Source of the DNA: a virus
Virus record (IMG/VR): IMGVR_UViG_3300020157_000007
Location: 1-38,553 of that record
Reading direction: 5' to 3' (one strand)
Length of the DNA stretch: 38,553 nt
A program made the translations under genes and the position numbers. Position 1 is the stretch's first letter, and every line of letters starts with the position of its first letter. This document shows, piece by piece, positions 1-6,743 of the stretch. Under the pieces are notes generated by a model that searched no databases, was not told the DNA's origin, and saw nothing but the letters and a program-made list of their open reading frames with translations.

Positions 1-1575
1 CAGGGCGCGGCGGGAATGGATGTCGCGGCCGGGCGCCTCGTCTTCGATTGCCAGGTGCTCGGATGCGAAGAGGTCGCCGTTGAAGTCGGTCGCGCCGGAC
101 ATATAGCGGTAGGGTTTGGCGATGCGACCACCGAGGAGGGGCGTGATGACGGCAGACTGGAGGAAGGACTTACCGCAGGCGGCGGGTCCTACGAGGGCGA
201 GGGCCTGACTGGATCGCCAGGTGCCTGTCAGGACGGCCTGCCGGCGGAGCGCGAGCCAGAAGATGATGCGCCAGTATTGATCGTCGTTCTGGTCCAGGAG
301 GTTATGGATGTAGGTCAGGATGCGGGCGCAGTCGCCGGGGGCGCCCGGGAGTGGGACGACGGAACGGGTGACGAGGATCGTGCCGTAGAGGCCAGCGCGG
401 TGGCCGGCGAGTGGGCCGGCGTATTCGATGAGGGTATCGCGGGTGCGGCGCAGGAGCTGGCGATCGACCTCGGAGGTGCCGGTTTCGTCCTTAACGTGGG
501 ACACACCGGATTCGAGGAGGAACGTGCGGGCGCGGTCGCCGTTGATCTGAGCGTAATCGCCCCACGCGTTGCGGGTCCACCACTGGCCGGAGTTCGGATC
601 GTAGTGGAGATCGTCGAGCGGGTTGGCCGCAGCCGGTACGGGTTCAGCCTGAACGGGTCGCGGTAGATCGCCAGCGGCGTCGAGGAGGCCCTGGATGGAT
701 ACGTCAGACGGGATAGGGTCGGCGAGATCCCAGCCCTCGTAGAGCGTAGCGGGGAGGTGGACGAGGCGGGAGGCGGGGAGGCGTGCCTTGAGGTAGATCA
801 TGGCGTCGCGACCGGGTTTATCGGCGTCGGGCCAGAGGATTACGGGGGTATCGCGTGTTAGAAGGGGGTCGATAGCGGCCCGTTGGATGCGTTTGGAGCC
901 GCCCTGCCAGGTGATAACGACGTGGGACGGGAAGAGTTTCGAGGCCGCGATGGCGGTTTTCTCACCCTCGACGATGAGAACCGGGTCGGTTGGGCGCCGT
1001 GCGAGGAGGTGGAGGTTGAATAAGGGGACGGGTTCCGGTGAGGTCCAGCCCTTCCAGCGCCAGTGGCGTGGGTTGAGGGGGTCCGGTGGCTGGTTTTCTG
1101 GTGGTAGGAACCGGAGGGGACGGACGTCCTTGGAGCCATCGGGGAGGTCGAATCGGACGACGTAGGCGTAGATGGCGCCGTCGGCGTCGGGATATGGCCA
1201 GGCAGCAGAGCCGTATCGGTAGGGCTGAGATGCGTCGTTGCGGTGGCCGTGTTTCAGGGGATCGAAGCGGCGAGGCTCGGGTTGGTAATCGTCGCGTATA
1301 CCTAGGAAGTCGCGGGCCCACTGGGCGGACTGCGCCTTGGAGTAGACGTGGTGCTGGCCGATGAGTTCGAGGAGATCACCGCCCTGACCAGCGGCGTGGT
1401 CGTACCAGAGGCCCTGCTTGGGGCCCTGGAGTTCGACGTAGAGAGAGTCGCCTGCGTCGCCGAAGACGTTGCCGACGATCCACTGGGGGCCGATCTGACG
1501 GCCGGCGGGTAGGAGTTGAGAGCAGAGTTCTGCGACTCGGACGGAGAGGGCGTCCGAGAGTTCTGTGAGGGTCAT
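1..1575 (-). CDS. Phage primase-helicase, TOPRIM plus P-loop NTPase (C-terminus cut by window edge)
   Basis: This frame is open from an ATG at 1575-1573 to the window edge (525 codons with no stop), so the C-terminus is missing. A TOPRIM-like nucleotidyl-transfer core is visible: PVLIVEGEKTA near residues 197-207 (catalytic Glu) and VILWPDADKPGRDA near 243-256 (DxD). A Walker A motif, GPAACGKS, lies near residues 461-469, and a Walker-B-like stretch, LAIEDEAPG, lies near the cut end. This order is typical of phage and plasmid primase-helicases that make primers and unwind DNA at the replication fork. I see no N-terminal zinc finger of the DnaG type. It is the last gene of the minus-strand operon and starts 21 bases after the 82-aa gene. 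No Shine-Dalgarno is visible. Third codon positions are strongly C-biased (CTC, GAC, GCC, ATC dominate), more than in the upstream helicase. Family assignment is confident; exact subfamily is not. Confidence -1.
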   Translation of the reverse strand, partial: MTLTELSDALSVRVAELCSQLLPAGRQIGPQWIVGNVFGDAGDSLYVELQGPKQGLWYDHAAGQGGDLLELIGQHHVYSKAQSAQWARDFLGIRDDYQPEPRRFDPLKHGHRNDASQPYRYGSAAWPYPDADGAIYAYVVRFDLPDGSKDVRPLRFLPPENQPPDPLNPRHWRWKGWTSPEPVPLFNLHLLARRPTDPVLIVEGEKTAIAASKLFPSHVVITWQGGSKRIQRAAIDPLLTRDTPVILWPDADKPGRDAMIYLKARLPASRLVHLPATLYEGWDLADPIPSDVSIQGLLDAAGDLPRPVQAEPVPAAANPLDDLHYDPNSGQWWTRNAWGDYAQINGDRARTFLLESGVSHVKDETGTSEVDRQLLRRTRDTLIEYAGPLAGHRAGLYGTILVTRSVVPLPGAPGDCARILTYIHNLLDQNDDQYWRIIFWLALRRQAVLTGTWRSSQALALVGPAACGKSFLQSAVITPLLGGRIAKPYRYMSGATDFNGDLFASEHLAIEDEAPGRDIHSRRAL

Positions 1576-1596
1576 GCTTGTAGTGAGTGAGTGAGG

Positions 1597-1845
1597 TTAA
1601 GGAGTGGTTGTCATAAAGGCTGGCGTGTGATCGCCGACGTAGGCACCGAGTTGGTTGAACTCGTGGAACTCGACGGCTTCCTCGTAGGTCATGCCGTAGG
1701 ATTCCAGTTGAGCGATGACGCGGTCGTAGTCGTAAATCACGAATGCTTCCGATCCGAATCGGCTGGCGACCCCGAGGATGCAGTCGTCGAAGCCGTCCAT
1801 CAGCAGGAGGTCTGGGTTTATGTCTGCGATTTGATCACGTGTCAT
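1597..1845 (-). CDS. Small conserved phage protein of unknown function (82 aa)
   Basis: The protein starts MTRDQIADINPDLLLMDGFD and ends with an acidic and aromatic segment (EEAVEFHEFNQLGAYVG, then DHTPAFM). I recall this pattern from many phage genomes as a small protein without assigned function; I cannot give it a role. The ATG at 1845-1843 is preferred over an ATG at 1929, because that longer version would translate straight through the GGGGACAC repeat cluster (giving VSPLFP-type peptides). The gene lies between the repeat cluster and the primase-helicase in the same transcription unit. There is no Shine-Dalgarno in front of it; the preceding bases are CGACCTTCCCTT. Confidence -1.
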   Translation of the reverse strand: MTRDQIADINPDLLLMDGFDDCILGVASRFGSEAFVIYDYDRVIAQLESYGMTYEEAVEFHEFNQLGAYVGDHTPAFMTTTP

Positions 1846-1860
1846 AAGGGAAGGTCGCGG

Positions 1861-1954
1861 AAAAAGAGGGGACACTTTGGACTGCACGGAAATGGTGGGA
1901 TTAAGTTGCAGTCCAAAAAGAGGGGACACTTCGGCTAAAAAGAGGGGACACTTT
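1861..1954 (+). repeat. Cluster of three GGGGACAC-type repeat units
   Basis: Three copies of AAAAAGAGGGGACACTT lie at 1861, 1915 and 1937, all in the plus orientation. They fill the gap between the 70-aa and 82-aa genes of the minus operon. The third copy abuts the TGA stop of the 70-aa gene. The first two copies flank an inverted repeat. The same core recurs inside two protein genes (near 19108 and 36497). Similar GTGTCCCCTCTTTT strings are, as I recall and cannot verify here, dispersed REP-like repeats in some environmental bacterial genomes. Confidence -1.
1876..1917. repeat. 11-bp inverted repeat (stem-loop) within the repeat cluster
   Basis: TTTGGACTGCA at 1876-1886 is the exact reverse complement of TGCAGTCCAAA at 1907-1917, with a 20-base loop. 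The arms continue directly into repeat copies one and two, so the unit reads motif, stem, loop, stem, motif. No T-run follows on the transcribed strand, so it does not look like an intrinsic terminator. Confidence -1.
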
Positions 1955-2166
1955 CAGGGTTCGCTGTCGCTGTTCAGGTCGTATTCCGTCGCCTCCAGGA
2001 GCGCGATGCGGAGCTGGCTCTCGGTCGCCTGCGCGGTGCCGCAGAGCATTCCGAGGCGTTCGTAGAATCGGTACTTACCTTCCGGTGAGAGGTGCTCGGG
2101 TGCTTTCTGGCCGTGCAGAGCCTGCGTGATAGCAGCTGCGCGGATTTCTGGTGGTTGATGGCTCAT
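1954..2166 (-). CDS. Hypothetical protein (70 aa)
   Basis: This is a small soluble, charged protein beginning MSHQPPEIRAAAITQALHG and ending in an acidic tail (LNSDSEP). I do not recognise a domain. Its ATG overlaps the stop of the VRR-NUC gene (ATGA at 2163-2166), so translational coupling is likely and the gene is probably real. The stop codon runs directly into the third GGGGACAC repeat. It sits between nuclease and primase genes, so a replication-related role is possible but unsupported. Confidence -1.
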   Translation of the reverse strand: MSHQPPEIRAAAITQALHGQKAPEHLSPEGKYRFYERLGMLCGTAQATESQLRIALLEATEYDLNSDSEP

Positions 2167-2534
2167 AGGTTATCGGTGTCTGAAACGGATCGGGCGATGA
2201 TAGCGTGACCGCCGGCTGCGGTAATCTGGTCGGCCCAGTTGTGTTGGTCGGGGCGGACGCGGCCAGTGGGTGTCTTGACTTCGATGGATAGGAATTGAGC
2301 GATTGGCTTGCCAACCATGTCAGGTGTAACAGTAAGCGTGCGCCAGCCAATGAGGTCACCGGACCCAGGGAACAGGCCCATGCGAACGTGACGGGCGTCG
2401 CGCAGGAAGACGCCTTCGGGATCGCGGAGTGCCTTACCAACGTATCCCTCACCCACTTGGTTACGGAAGATGCGGACGTGCGGTTTAGATCCAGCTGCGC
2501 GCAGGATCAGGGCTTGGAGTTCGGATTCAGTCAT
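2163..2534 (-). CDS. VRR-NUC domain nuclease
   Basis: This 123-aa protein has the layout of a stand-alone phage VRR-NUC nuclease (PD-(D/E)xK superfamily): an N-terminal helix, VRIFRNQVG near residues 20-28, GSGDLIGW with Asp60, then SIEVKT with Glu85 and Lys87, and RPDQHNW with Gln97. These are the expected metal-binding and catalytic positions of the fold. In phages such nucleases usually sit beside SF2 helicases and process branched or recombination intermediates. Here the ATG overlaps the helicase stop by four bases (2531-2534) and its own stop overlaps the next gene, indicating one operon. Domain assignment is strong; the substrate is inferred. Confidence -1.
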   Translation of the reverse strand: MTESELQALILRAAGSKPHVRIFRNQVGEGYVGKALRDPEGVFLRDARHVRMGLFPGSGDLIGWRTLTVTPDMVGKPIAQFLSIEVKTPTGRVRPDQHNWADQITAAGGHAIIARSVSDTDNL

Positions 2535-3895
2535 AGAGATTTGCGTTGACGTGCTTGCCAGCGGAAGAAGGCCCAGCCTAGCTTATATCCCCGCTGCTTG
2601 GCGAGTGCTCGGAAGTCATCGAGCGTTTTGCATTTGGCTTCTTCACGGCGTTCGTTGCGTTTCTTGGAGATATTTTCGATCGACAGGCGCTGAAGCTCAC
2701 CGTCTACCTCTTCGATTTTGCGAGTGGCTATCTCACGCTGCGATCCGCACTGAGGGCAAACGGTTCCTGCAAAAATCGCAAAGCACTTGGAGCACTGCTT
2801 GGTTTCTACGAGGGAGGACTTAGCCTTGCGCTTCTCGCGCCCTTCAAGGTCCCACTCACGCTCCTGCTCGGCTAATCCGAGGCGCAGGCAGTTACCAACG
2901 TGATCAAGAATCGTCGCGTGAGTCTTTCCGGGGAAAGGACGTAGCGAACGGCCCAACTGCTGAAGGTGCATAGACAGCGAGCGCGTGGGCCGCAAAAGGA
3001 TGGCCGCGTTGACCGTCGGCAGATCGAATCCCTCCGAGATGAGTTCGCAGGAAGTGAGTACCAGGATTTTTCCAGAGGTCAGGTCCTCCACACGCTGCTT
3101 TCGAACCTCAGGCTCAAGGGTTCCGTCGATGCTAGCAGATGGGATTCCAGCTGCGGAAAACCGATTAGCTACGTTCTGGGCGTGAGCGACGGAGTTGCAA
3201 AAAGCAACGGCTCGCTGGTTTTTACAGAACCGCAGGTAATGCTCGACCGCGTCGCCGGTTATCTTAGGTGTGTCGATGAGGTCATCAATTTCGGAGCGAT
3301 CAAAGTCGCCGCCGATCACGCGGACAGACGACCAGTCCGGCGTGTGCTTAGGCGCGTAGTACACGGGCTGCGCCAGGAATCCGTTGTCGATGAGCCACTG
3401 GACAGACGGACCCATGACCATGCGGTCAAACATGGCCCCAAGACCCTTGCCATCGAGGCGCTCTGGGGTCGCAGTCACGCCGATAAACTTGGCGGTCGGC
3501 CATGCTGCGAACATCTGGACGTAGGACTTGGAGACCGAGTGATGCGCTTCGTCGATGATAACAAGGTCCGGAGCGGGTATAGTATCCAGGCGCCGCGCTA
3601 AGGTTTGGATCGAAGCGACCATGGCAGGCTGAGTGGACGTGGATTTGCCCGCCTGAATGAAGCCATGAGGGACGCCGACGCGCTTCAGAGTGGCGCTGAT
3701 TTGATCGAGGATTTCGCGGCGATGCGCGATAATGATAACGCGAGACCCCCGCTTGAGGACCTGGGACGTGATGTAGGAGAAGAGGACTGTTTTGCCGGAG
3801 CCGGTAGGGCTCACCGCCAGCGGGCGGTTTGCTCCAGATCCGAACGCCCCTCTGATATCGTTTGCCAGCTGGTTTTGGTAAGGCCGGAGTTCCAT
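2531..3895 (-). CDS. DEAH-type superfamily 2 DNA helicase with zinc-ribbon-like insert
   Basis: This 454-aa protein begins MELRPYQ, the Q-motif-like start of SSL2/RecG-type phage helicases. Visible motifs are Walker A SPTGSGKT (29-36), DEAH (115-118), motif III TAT (141-143), motif V ISEGFDLP (286-293) and motif VI QQLGRSLRP (312-320). Four cysteines at 368, 371, 380 and 383 form a CxxC...CxxC zinc ribbon before a basic helical C-terminus. It should unwind or remodel DNA using ATP during replication or recombination. The ATG at 3895 was chosen over upstream ATGs because the extra residues are unlike the family and would run through the palindrome at 3921. It is the first gene of the minus operon. 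A TTGACA box starts 39 bases upstream of the ATG. There is no Shine-Dalgarno. Confidence -1.
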   Translation of the reverse strand: MELRPYQNQLANDIRGAFGSGANRPLAVSPTGSGKTVLFSYITSQVLKRGSRVIIIAHRREILDQISATLKRVGVPHGFIQAGKSTSTQPAMVASIQTLARRLDTIPAPDLVIIDEAHHSVSKSYVQMFAAWPTAKFIGVTATPERLDGKGLGAMFDRMVMGPSVQWLIDNGFLAQPVYYAPKHTPDWSSVRVIGGDFDRSEIDDLIDTPKITGDAVEHYLRFCKNQRAVAFCNSVAHAQNVANRFSAAGIPSASIDGTLEPEVRKQRVEDLTSGKILVLTSCELISEGFDLPTVNAAILLRPTRSLSMHLQQLGRSLRPFPGKTHATILDHVGNCLRLGLAEQEREWDLEGREKRKAKSSLVETKQCSKCFAIFAGTVCPQCGSQREIATRKIEEVDGELQRLSIENISKKRNERREEAKCKTLDDFRALAKQRGYKLGWAFFRWQARQRKSL

Positions 3896-3920
3896 CGTGA
3901 GCCGTAGGCTGCGTTCTGAG

Positions 3921-3936
3921 GCTTGACGTGTCAAGC
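3921..3936. promoter_or_regulatory. Perfect 16-bp palindrome between divergent genes (operator candidate)
   Basis: GCTTGACGTGTCAAGC has 7-bp arms around a GT centre. It lies between the helicase start (3895, minus) and the RHH-like gene start (3957, plus). It contains a -35-like TTGAC box in each direction, so a bound repressor would block both promoters. The small DNA-binding protein beside it is the obvious candidate ligand. This is an inference from position and symmetry. Confidence -1.
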
Positions 3937-3956
3937 ATAAGCTGCACACTGCCGGC

Positions 3957-4130
3957 ATGAAAAACACGGTTCGAGTGAGCTACAGGTTGCCGATTGAAGT
4001 GGCGAAGATGCTTGAGGATGAAGCAGTGCGTGCCCGGCGCACGAAAACGGCGGTGCTAATTATTGCGATCGAGGACCACGTCTGGAGAGAGGAAGAAGAA
4101 AAACCCGTTGACACTAAGAAGAAGCGGTAG
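3957..4130 (+). CDS. Small ribbon-helix-helix-like DNA-binding protein (57 aa)
   Basis: The short frame starts with MKNTVRVSYRLPIEVAKMLE and ends in a lysine/arginine tail. The pattern of an N-terminal beta strand (VRVSYRLP), a first helix (IEVAKMLEDEAVRAR) and a second helix (KTAVLIIAIEDHVWREEEE) is that of Arc/CopG-type ribbon-helix-helix repressors, although the protein is short and the match is by eye. These proteins bind palindromic operators as dimers. The gene diverges from the helicase operon, with a perfect 16-bp palindrome 20 bases before its ATG, which suits autoregulation and control of early genes. No Shine-Dalgarno is present and the TTGACG box begins only 34 bases from the ATG, so the message may be leaderless. 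Confidence -1.
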   Translation: MKNTVRVSYRLPIEVAKMLEDEAVRARRTKTAVLIIAIEDHVWREEEEKPVDTKKKR

Positions 4131-4136
4131 AACGAT
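4108..4136 (+). promoter_or_regulatory. Candidate sigma70-like promoter ahead of the capsid operon
   Basis: TTGACA at 4108-4113 is a full consensus -35 box, followed after 17 bases by AACGAT (3 of 6 matches to TATAAT). It lies at the end of the RHH-like gene and would give a leader of about 195 bases before the capsid gene. The weak -10 keeps confidence low. Confidence -1.
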
Positions 4137-4155
4137 ACCTCCACGACGCATAGCT

Positions 4156-4247
4156 TGGTTTCGTCAACCAGGCGCGAACTGGGCGCGTAATTCCAGTTGG
4201 CAAAGAGTGCTGAAGAGCACTCGCCGGTTCCACGGCTCGGGCTCGCC
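4156..4247 (+). ncRNA. Structured RNA leader upstream of the capsid gene (candidate)
   Basis: Four consecutive hairpins can be drawn in the 207-base gap 4131-4337: TGGTT/AACCA (4156-4170), ACTGG/CCAGT (4178-4197), a 7-bp stem GAGTGCT/AGCACTC with a GAAG loop (4205-4222), and GCCG/CGGC (4223-4236). GGCG at 4171 can pair with CGCC at 4244 to close the last three into a cloverleaf-like shape. A further GGGGT/ACCCC stem (4300-4320) precedes the ribosome-binding site. The shape recalls a tRNA but the loops and stem lengths are wrong for one. It could control translation or stability of the capsid message. The stems are seen by eye; function is inferred. Confidence -1.
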
Positions 4248-4337
4248 ACCGAGGTTGGATTGATGGTCTTAGGACCTGCAATCTGCCTCGTGTCTCGGAG
4301 GGGTAGGTGAAGTAAACCCCGGGATAGGAGAGCCAAT

Positions 4338-5933
4338 ATGGCAACAGGAAACGTAATCAGCTGTAAGCAATTTCAGTCTTTCCTTGTCTCGCAGGAACCT
4401 GTGTATGACAAAGAAATCCTCAAGGACATCCGCCCGTTTGACGGGTTGATCGGATACTACAACACCGGATCGTTTGACGCGTATTCCGGCACCACTCACA
4501 CGTTCGACCGCTTCAACAGCGTGTTCCCGAATGTGACTGGCGCTTGGGAGAATCCTACGGGCGCCGCCTGTACTGGAACGCCTTGCGACACGGAAGAGAA
4601 CAAGATCGGTTGGGGCTTCACCCGCAATACCTATTCGCTTGAAAAGCAGGCGTGGGGTTCGGATCTGTTGTGCTTCGACCAGATTATGACGAAGACGAAG
4701 GCTAAGGAGCACTTCCGTCAGATCATCGACGACGTTCTTCGCCCTGCGACGAACTGGATCACGACCTACTACCTCCAACGCAAGGCGATGGAGCTGTCTG
4801 GTTACGATGCTCTCAGCAACACTCAACCTGGAGCTTTCGCTTGCAAAGCCGGTCTTCCGGCGATTGCTTTCTCTTGGGTTGGCACAGGTTACTCGGTACT
4901 GCGTGTAACCGACACTGCTGCCGCTGCAATCACCGCTGCGTCTCTTGGTCTGTTGACTCCGGACATCCTCCGTAGCCGCGTGACTCGTCAATACTTCCTG
5001 GGCGCCGTTCAGGCCGGTAAAGATGGTTACGACAGCCTCCAGCTGCACACCGACAAGGATACTTTCCGTTACTTGTCCAAGGATAATCCGTTGCTGGTTA
5101 GCTCCTGGCGTTTCGGTGAGTTTGCTCCCGCTGCCAAGGAGTTCTACAAGTACGGCTTTATGGGATTCGTCGGCGACTTCATGGTGAAGGTGCTGCAATT
5201 CCCGCTGCGATTCGTTTCGACTGCCACCGCTGGTAATTACCGATTGGTTCTTCCCTATCGGAACGTTACAGCGACCCAGGGTATCCGATCTGAGTTTAAC
5301 CCTGACTACAACAACGCCCAGTACCAGATCAGTTACATCAACAACCCGCGTGCGTTGCGCGTGTTGCCGTTCCGCCCCGAGGCCGTGAACCCGAATATGC
5401 CGTTCCTGGTTCGGGATTACGGTGGTCGCTGGAAGTTCGCCACCAACGATCTTGGTGCCGATTGCTCCGGCAAGCCGATCGACAACAGCCGTGGAAACAA
5501 GGGTAAGTTTATTGCCGACTTCCAGTTGGCGGTAAAGCCTGAGCATCCGGAATGGCTTGAAGCAATCTTCCACAAGGTCCAAGGTGCGTGCCCTGTGATT
5601 GTTGCTGGTTGCGCTGCGGATCCTGGCGATTCCGCTCAGGATTACAACTCTGCGGACCCTGTCTGCCCGCGAGTGATTCAGTTCACGGCGACTACTGTCA
5701 CTGGCGGAACTAACTTTGTGCTGAACGCCAATGCCAGCATCTTGTGTAACGACAATTACATCACCAGTCCTGCTATCAATGCTGCGAATGTGGCGGCCTT
5801 GGTGGTTGCAATTCAAGCGGCTTGGACTGCCGAGTTTGGCGCTAGCTCTGGAACCTGGAGCGTTGTCTCTGGCAACTTGATCCAAATTAGCGGAACTACC
5901 TGCGACAACCTCACGTTGGAGTTCTCGATTTAA
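4338..5933 (+). CDS. Probable major capsid protein (531 aa)
   Basis: Size, strong expression signals and context point to the major capsid protein. The gene has the clearest Shine-Dalgarno in the window (AGGAG, eight bases before the ATG), follows a structured leader and is closed by a strong terminator. I do not see a diagnostic motif that proves the HK97 fold. The sequence is rich in aromatic beta-like segments, and its C-terminal part (after about residue 420) looks like an added small beta domain. It contains 11 cysteines, high for a capsid protein, which may mean disulfide stabilisation. The scaffold and portal genes that normally precede a capsid gene lie on the opposite strand more than 4 kb away. 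Alternative: another abundant virion protein. Confidence -1.
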   Translation: MATGNVISCKQFQSFLVSQEPVYDKEILKDIRPFDGLIGYYNTGSFDAYSGTTHTFDRFNSVFPNVTGAWENPTGAACTGTPCDTEENKIGWGFTRNTYSLEKQAWGSDLLCFDQIMTKTKAKEHFRQIIDDVLRPATNWITTYYLQRKAMELSGYDALSNTQPGAFACKAGLPAIAFSWVGTGYSVLRVTDTAAAAITAASLGLLTPDILRSRVTRQYFLGAVQAGKDGYDSLQLHTDKDTFRYLSKDNPLLVSSWRFGEFAPAAKEFYKYGFMGFVGDFMVKVLQFPLRFVSTATAGNYRLVLPYRNVTATQGIRSEFNPDYNNAQYQISYINNPRALRVLPFRPEAVNPNMPFLVRDYGGRWKFATNDLGADCSGKPIDNSRGNKGKFIADFQLAVKPEHPEWLEAIFHKVQGACPVIVAGCAADPGDSAQDYNSADPVCPRVIQFTATTVTGGTNFVLNANASILCNDNYITSPAINAANVAALVVAIQAAWTAEFGASSGTWSVVSGNLIQISGTTCDNLTLEFSI

Positions 5934-5949
5934 TCGGGTCGATAACAAC

Positions 5950-5978
5950 GGGGCTCTCCTTCGGGGGAGCCCCCTTTT
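5950..5978 (+). terminator. Intrinsic terminator after the capsid gene
   Basis: A 10-bp stem GGGGCTCTCC / GGGGAGCCCC (one G-T wobble) is capped by a TTCG tetraloop, the very stable C(UUCG)G type, and followed by CTTTTG. It lies 17 bases after the capsid stop. It probably ends most capsid transcripts, allowing the capsid message to be far more abundant than downstream genes. The remaining gap to 6067 shows no gene. Confidence -1.
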
Positions 5979-6067
5979 GAGGTGCTGGTAGCCGCCCGGA
6001 GCGTCCGGGATGCTAGCAGCCTCTCACCAAGACCTTTCACCAAGACTTCAAAGAAAAGGATTTTACG

Positions 6068-6331
6068 ATGTACGGACAAATGATGGGTAAACGAAAGATG
6101 GACGGCATGGGCCGCATGAGTTCCGAGGTTGAAACCGTCGAGTTCACTCCTCCCAAAGAATTAAAACTGGAAGGCGATTCAGGAACCGCAATGGTTGACT
6201 GGCGCATGACACCGCGTGGAACCGTTGAGATCATTGGATTCGACGGCATAACGCTTGGTGAGACTGGCAAGCAAGACATGGAAGAGGACGCTGCCGAAAA
6301 CGAGATGGATGACATGGAGGAGGAAGCCTAA
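6068..6331 (+). CDS. Small acidic protein of unknown function (87 aa)
   Basis: The N-terminus is methionine- and glycine-rich and basic (MYGQMMGKRKMDGMGRM); the C-terminus is strongly acidic (EEDAAENEMDDMEEEA). The middle (residues 20-65) could form beta strands. I do not recognise a family. An AAGGA Shine-Dalgarno sits seven bases before the ATG, and the gene lies between capsid and another small virion-like gene, so it may be a minor head protein or assembly factor. Confidence -1.
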   Translation: MYGQMMGKRKMDGMGRMSSEVETVEFTPPKELKLEGDSGTAMVDWRMTPRGTVEIIGFDGITLGETGKQDMEEDAAENEMDDMEEEA

Positions 6332-6332
6332 T

Positions 6333-6740
6333 ATGCCAGTCTTAACCCCCCAAGAACTCGCCGATACGGGCGGTTGCTTCGACTGCATGATGCCCGTCTT
6401 GCAGCAGACGATGTTGCTGTCGTTGCTCCAACAGATTCAGGTCGCTTCATTCGACGCTGCCCGTACAACCGCAAGCCCAGGTGGACTCCTGACTGCGACT
6501 GCAACGGCCGCTGCTAACCCTGGTCGCCGTCGGTTTGTAATCCAGAACCAGAAGACTACTGAGCATCTCCACTTGAAGTTTGGAACCGGATGCACCACGA
6601 CTGATTACCACTACGTTCTTTTGAGCGCCGCAACCGCTGGCGCTGGAGCATCATCACTGACTTTTGAAGGCTACACTGGCGCGATTAGCGTCGCTCCCGT
6701 CGCCGGAAGCCCGTCCTACACTTTTGCTGAATTTGTCTGA
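6333..6740 (+). CDS. Small virion-like beta protein (135 aa), function unknown
   Basis: The start at 6333 is set by a strong GGAGGA site overlapping the end of the previous gene. After a short helix with a CFDC motif (residues 15-18), the protein is alanine-, threonine- and glycine-rich with repeated beta-like stretches (RRFVIQNQ, LHLKFGTGC, FEGYTGAISV). That composition is usual for small head-decoration or fibre-attachment proteins. It is followed three bases later by the S74 tail-fibre gene. I cannot name a family; a virion structural role is inferred. Confidence -1.
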   Translation: MPVLTPQELADTGGCFDCMMPVLQQTMLLSLLQQIQVASFDAARTTASPGGLLTATATAAANPGRRRFVIQNQKTTEHLHLKFGTGCTTTDYHYVLLSAATAGAGASSLTFEGYTGAISVAPVAGSPSYTFAEFV

Positions 6741-6743
6741 CCT

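Noticed and set aside
16-666. Open frame on the plus strand opposite the primase-helicase
   Set aside because: The minus strand encodes clear TOPRIM and Walker motifs across this region. The plus frame is open only because of the biased third positions of that gene.
1846-1929. N-terminal extension of the 82-aa protein to an ATG at 1929
   Set aside because: The extension is only a translation of the repeat cluster and would not resemble the family start MTRDQ.
1861-1954. GGGGACAC cluster as a transcription terminator or CRISPR-like array
   Set aside because: The T-rich ends on the minus strand do not follow a stem, and the three units are too short and unevenly spaced for a CRISPR array.
2966-3601. 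Plus-strand open frame of 211 codons opposite the SF2 helicase
   Set aside because: It has no recognisable pattern and lies wholly antisense to a gene with all helicase motifs.
4171-4248. Possible phenylalanine-type tRNA (a CTGAAGA anticodon-loop-like string)
   Set aside because: The anticodon stem pairs in the wrong register, the T-loop lacks the normal TTCRA pattern, the acceptor stem pairs only four bases, and no CCA-ready end is present. It is kept as a structured leader instead.
4269-5948. Long open frame (559 codons) antisense to the capsid gene
   Set aside because: Its predicted protein is an arginine/valine/serine-rich shadow with no domain pattern. The opposite strand has the Shine-Dalgarno, leader and terminator of a real gene.
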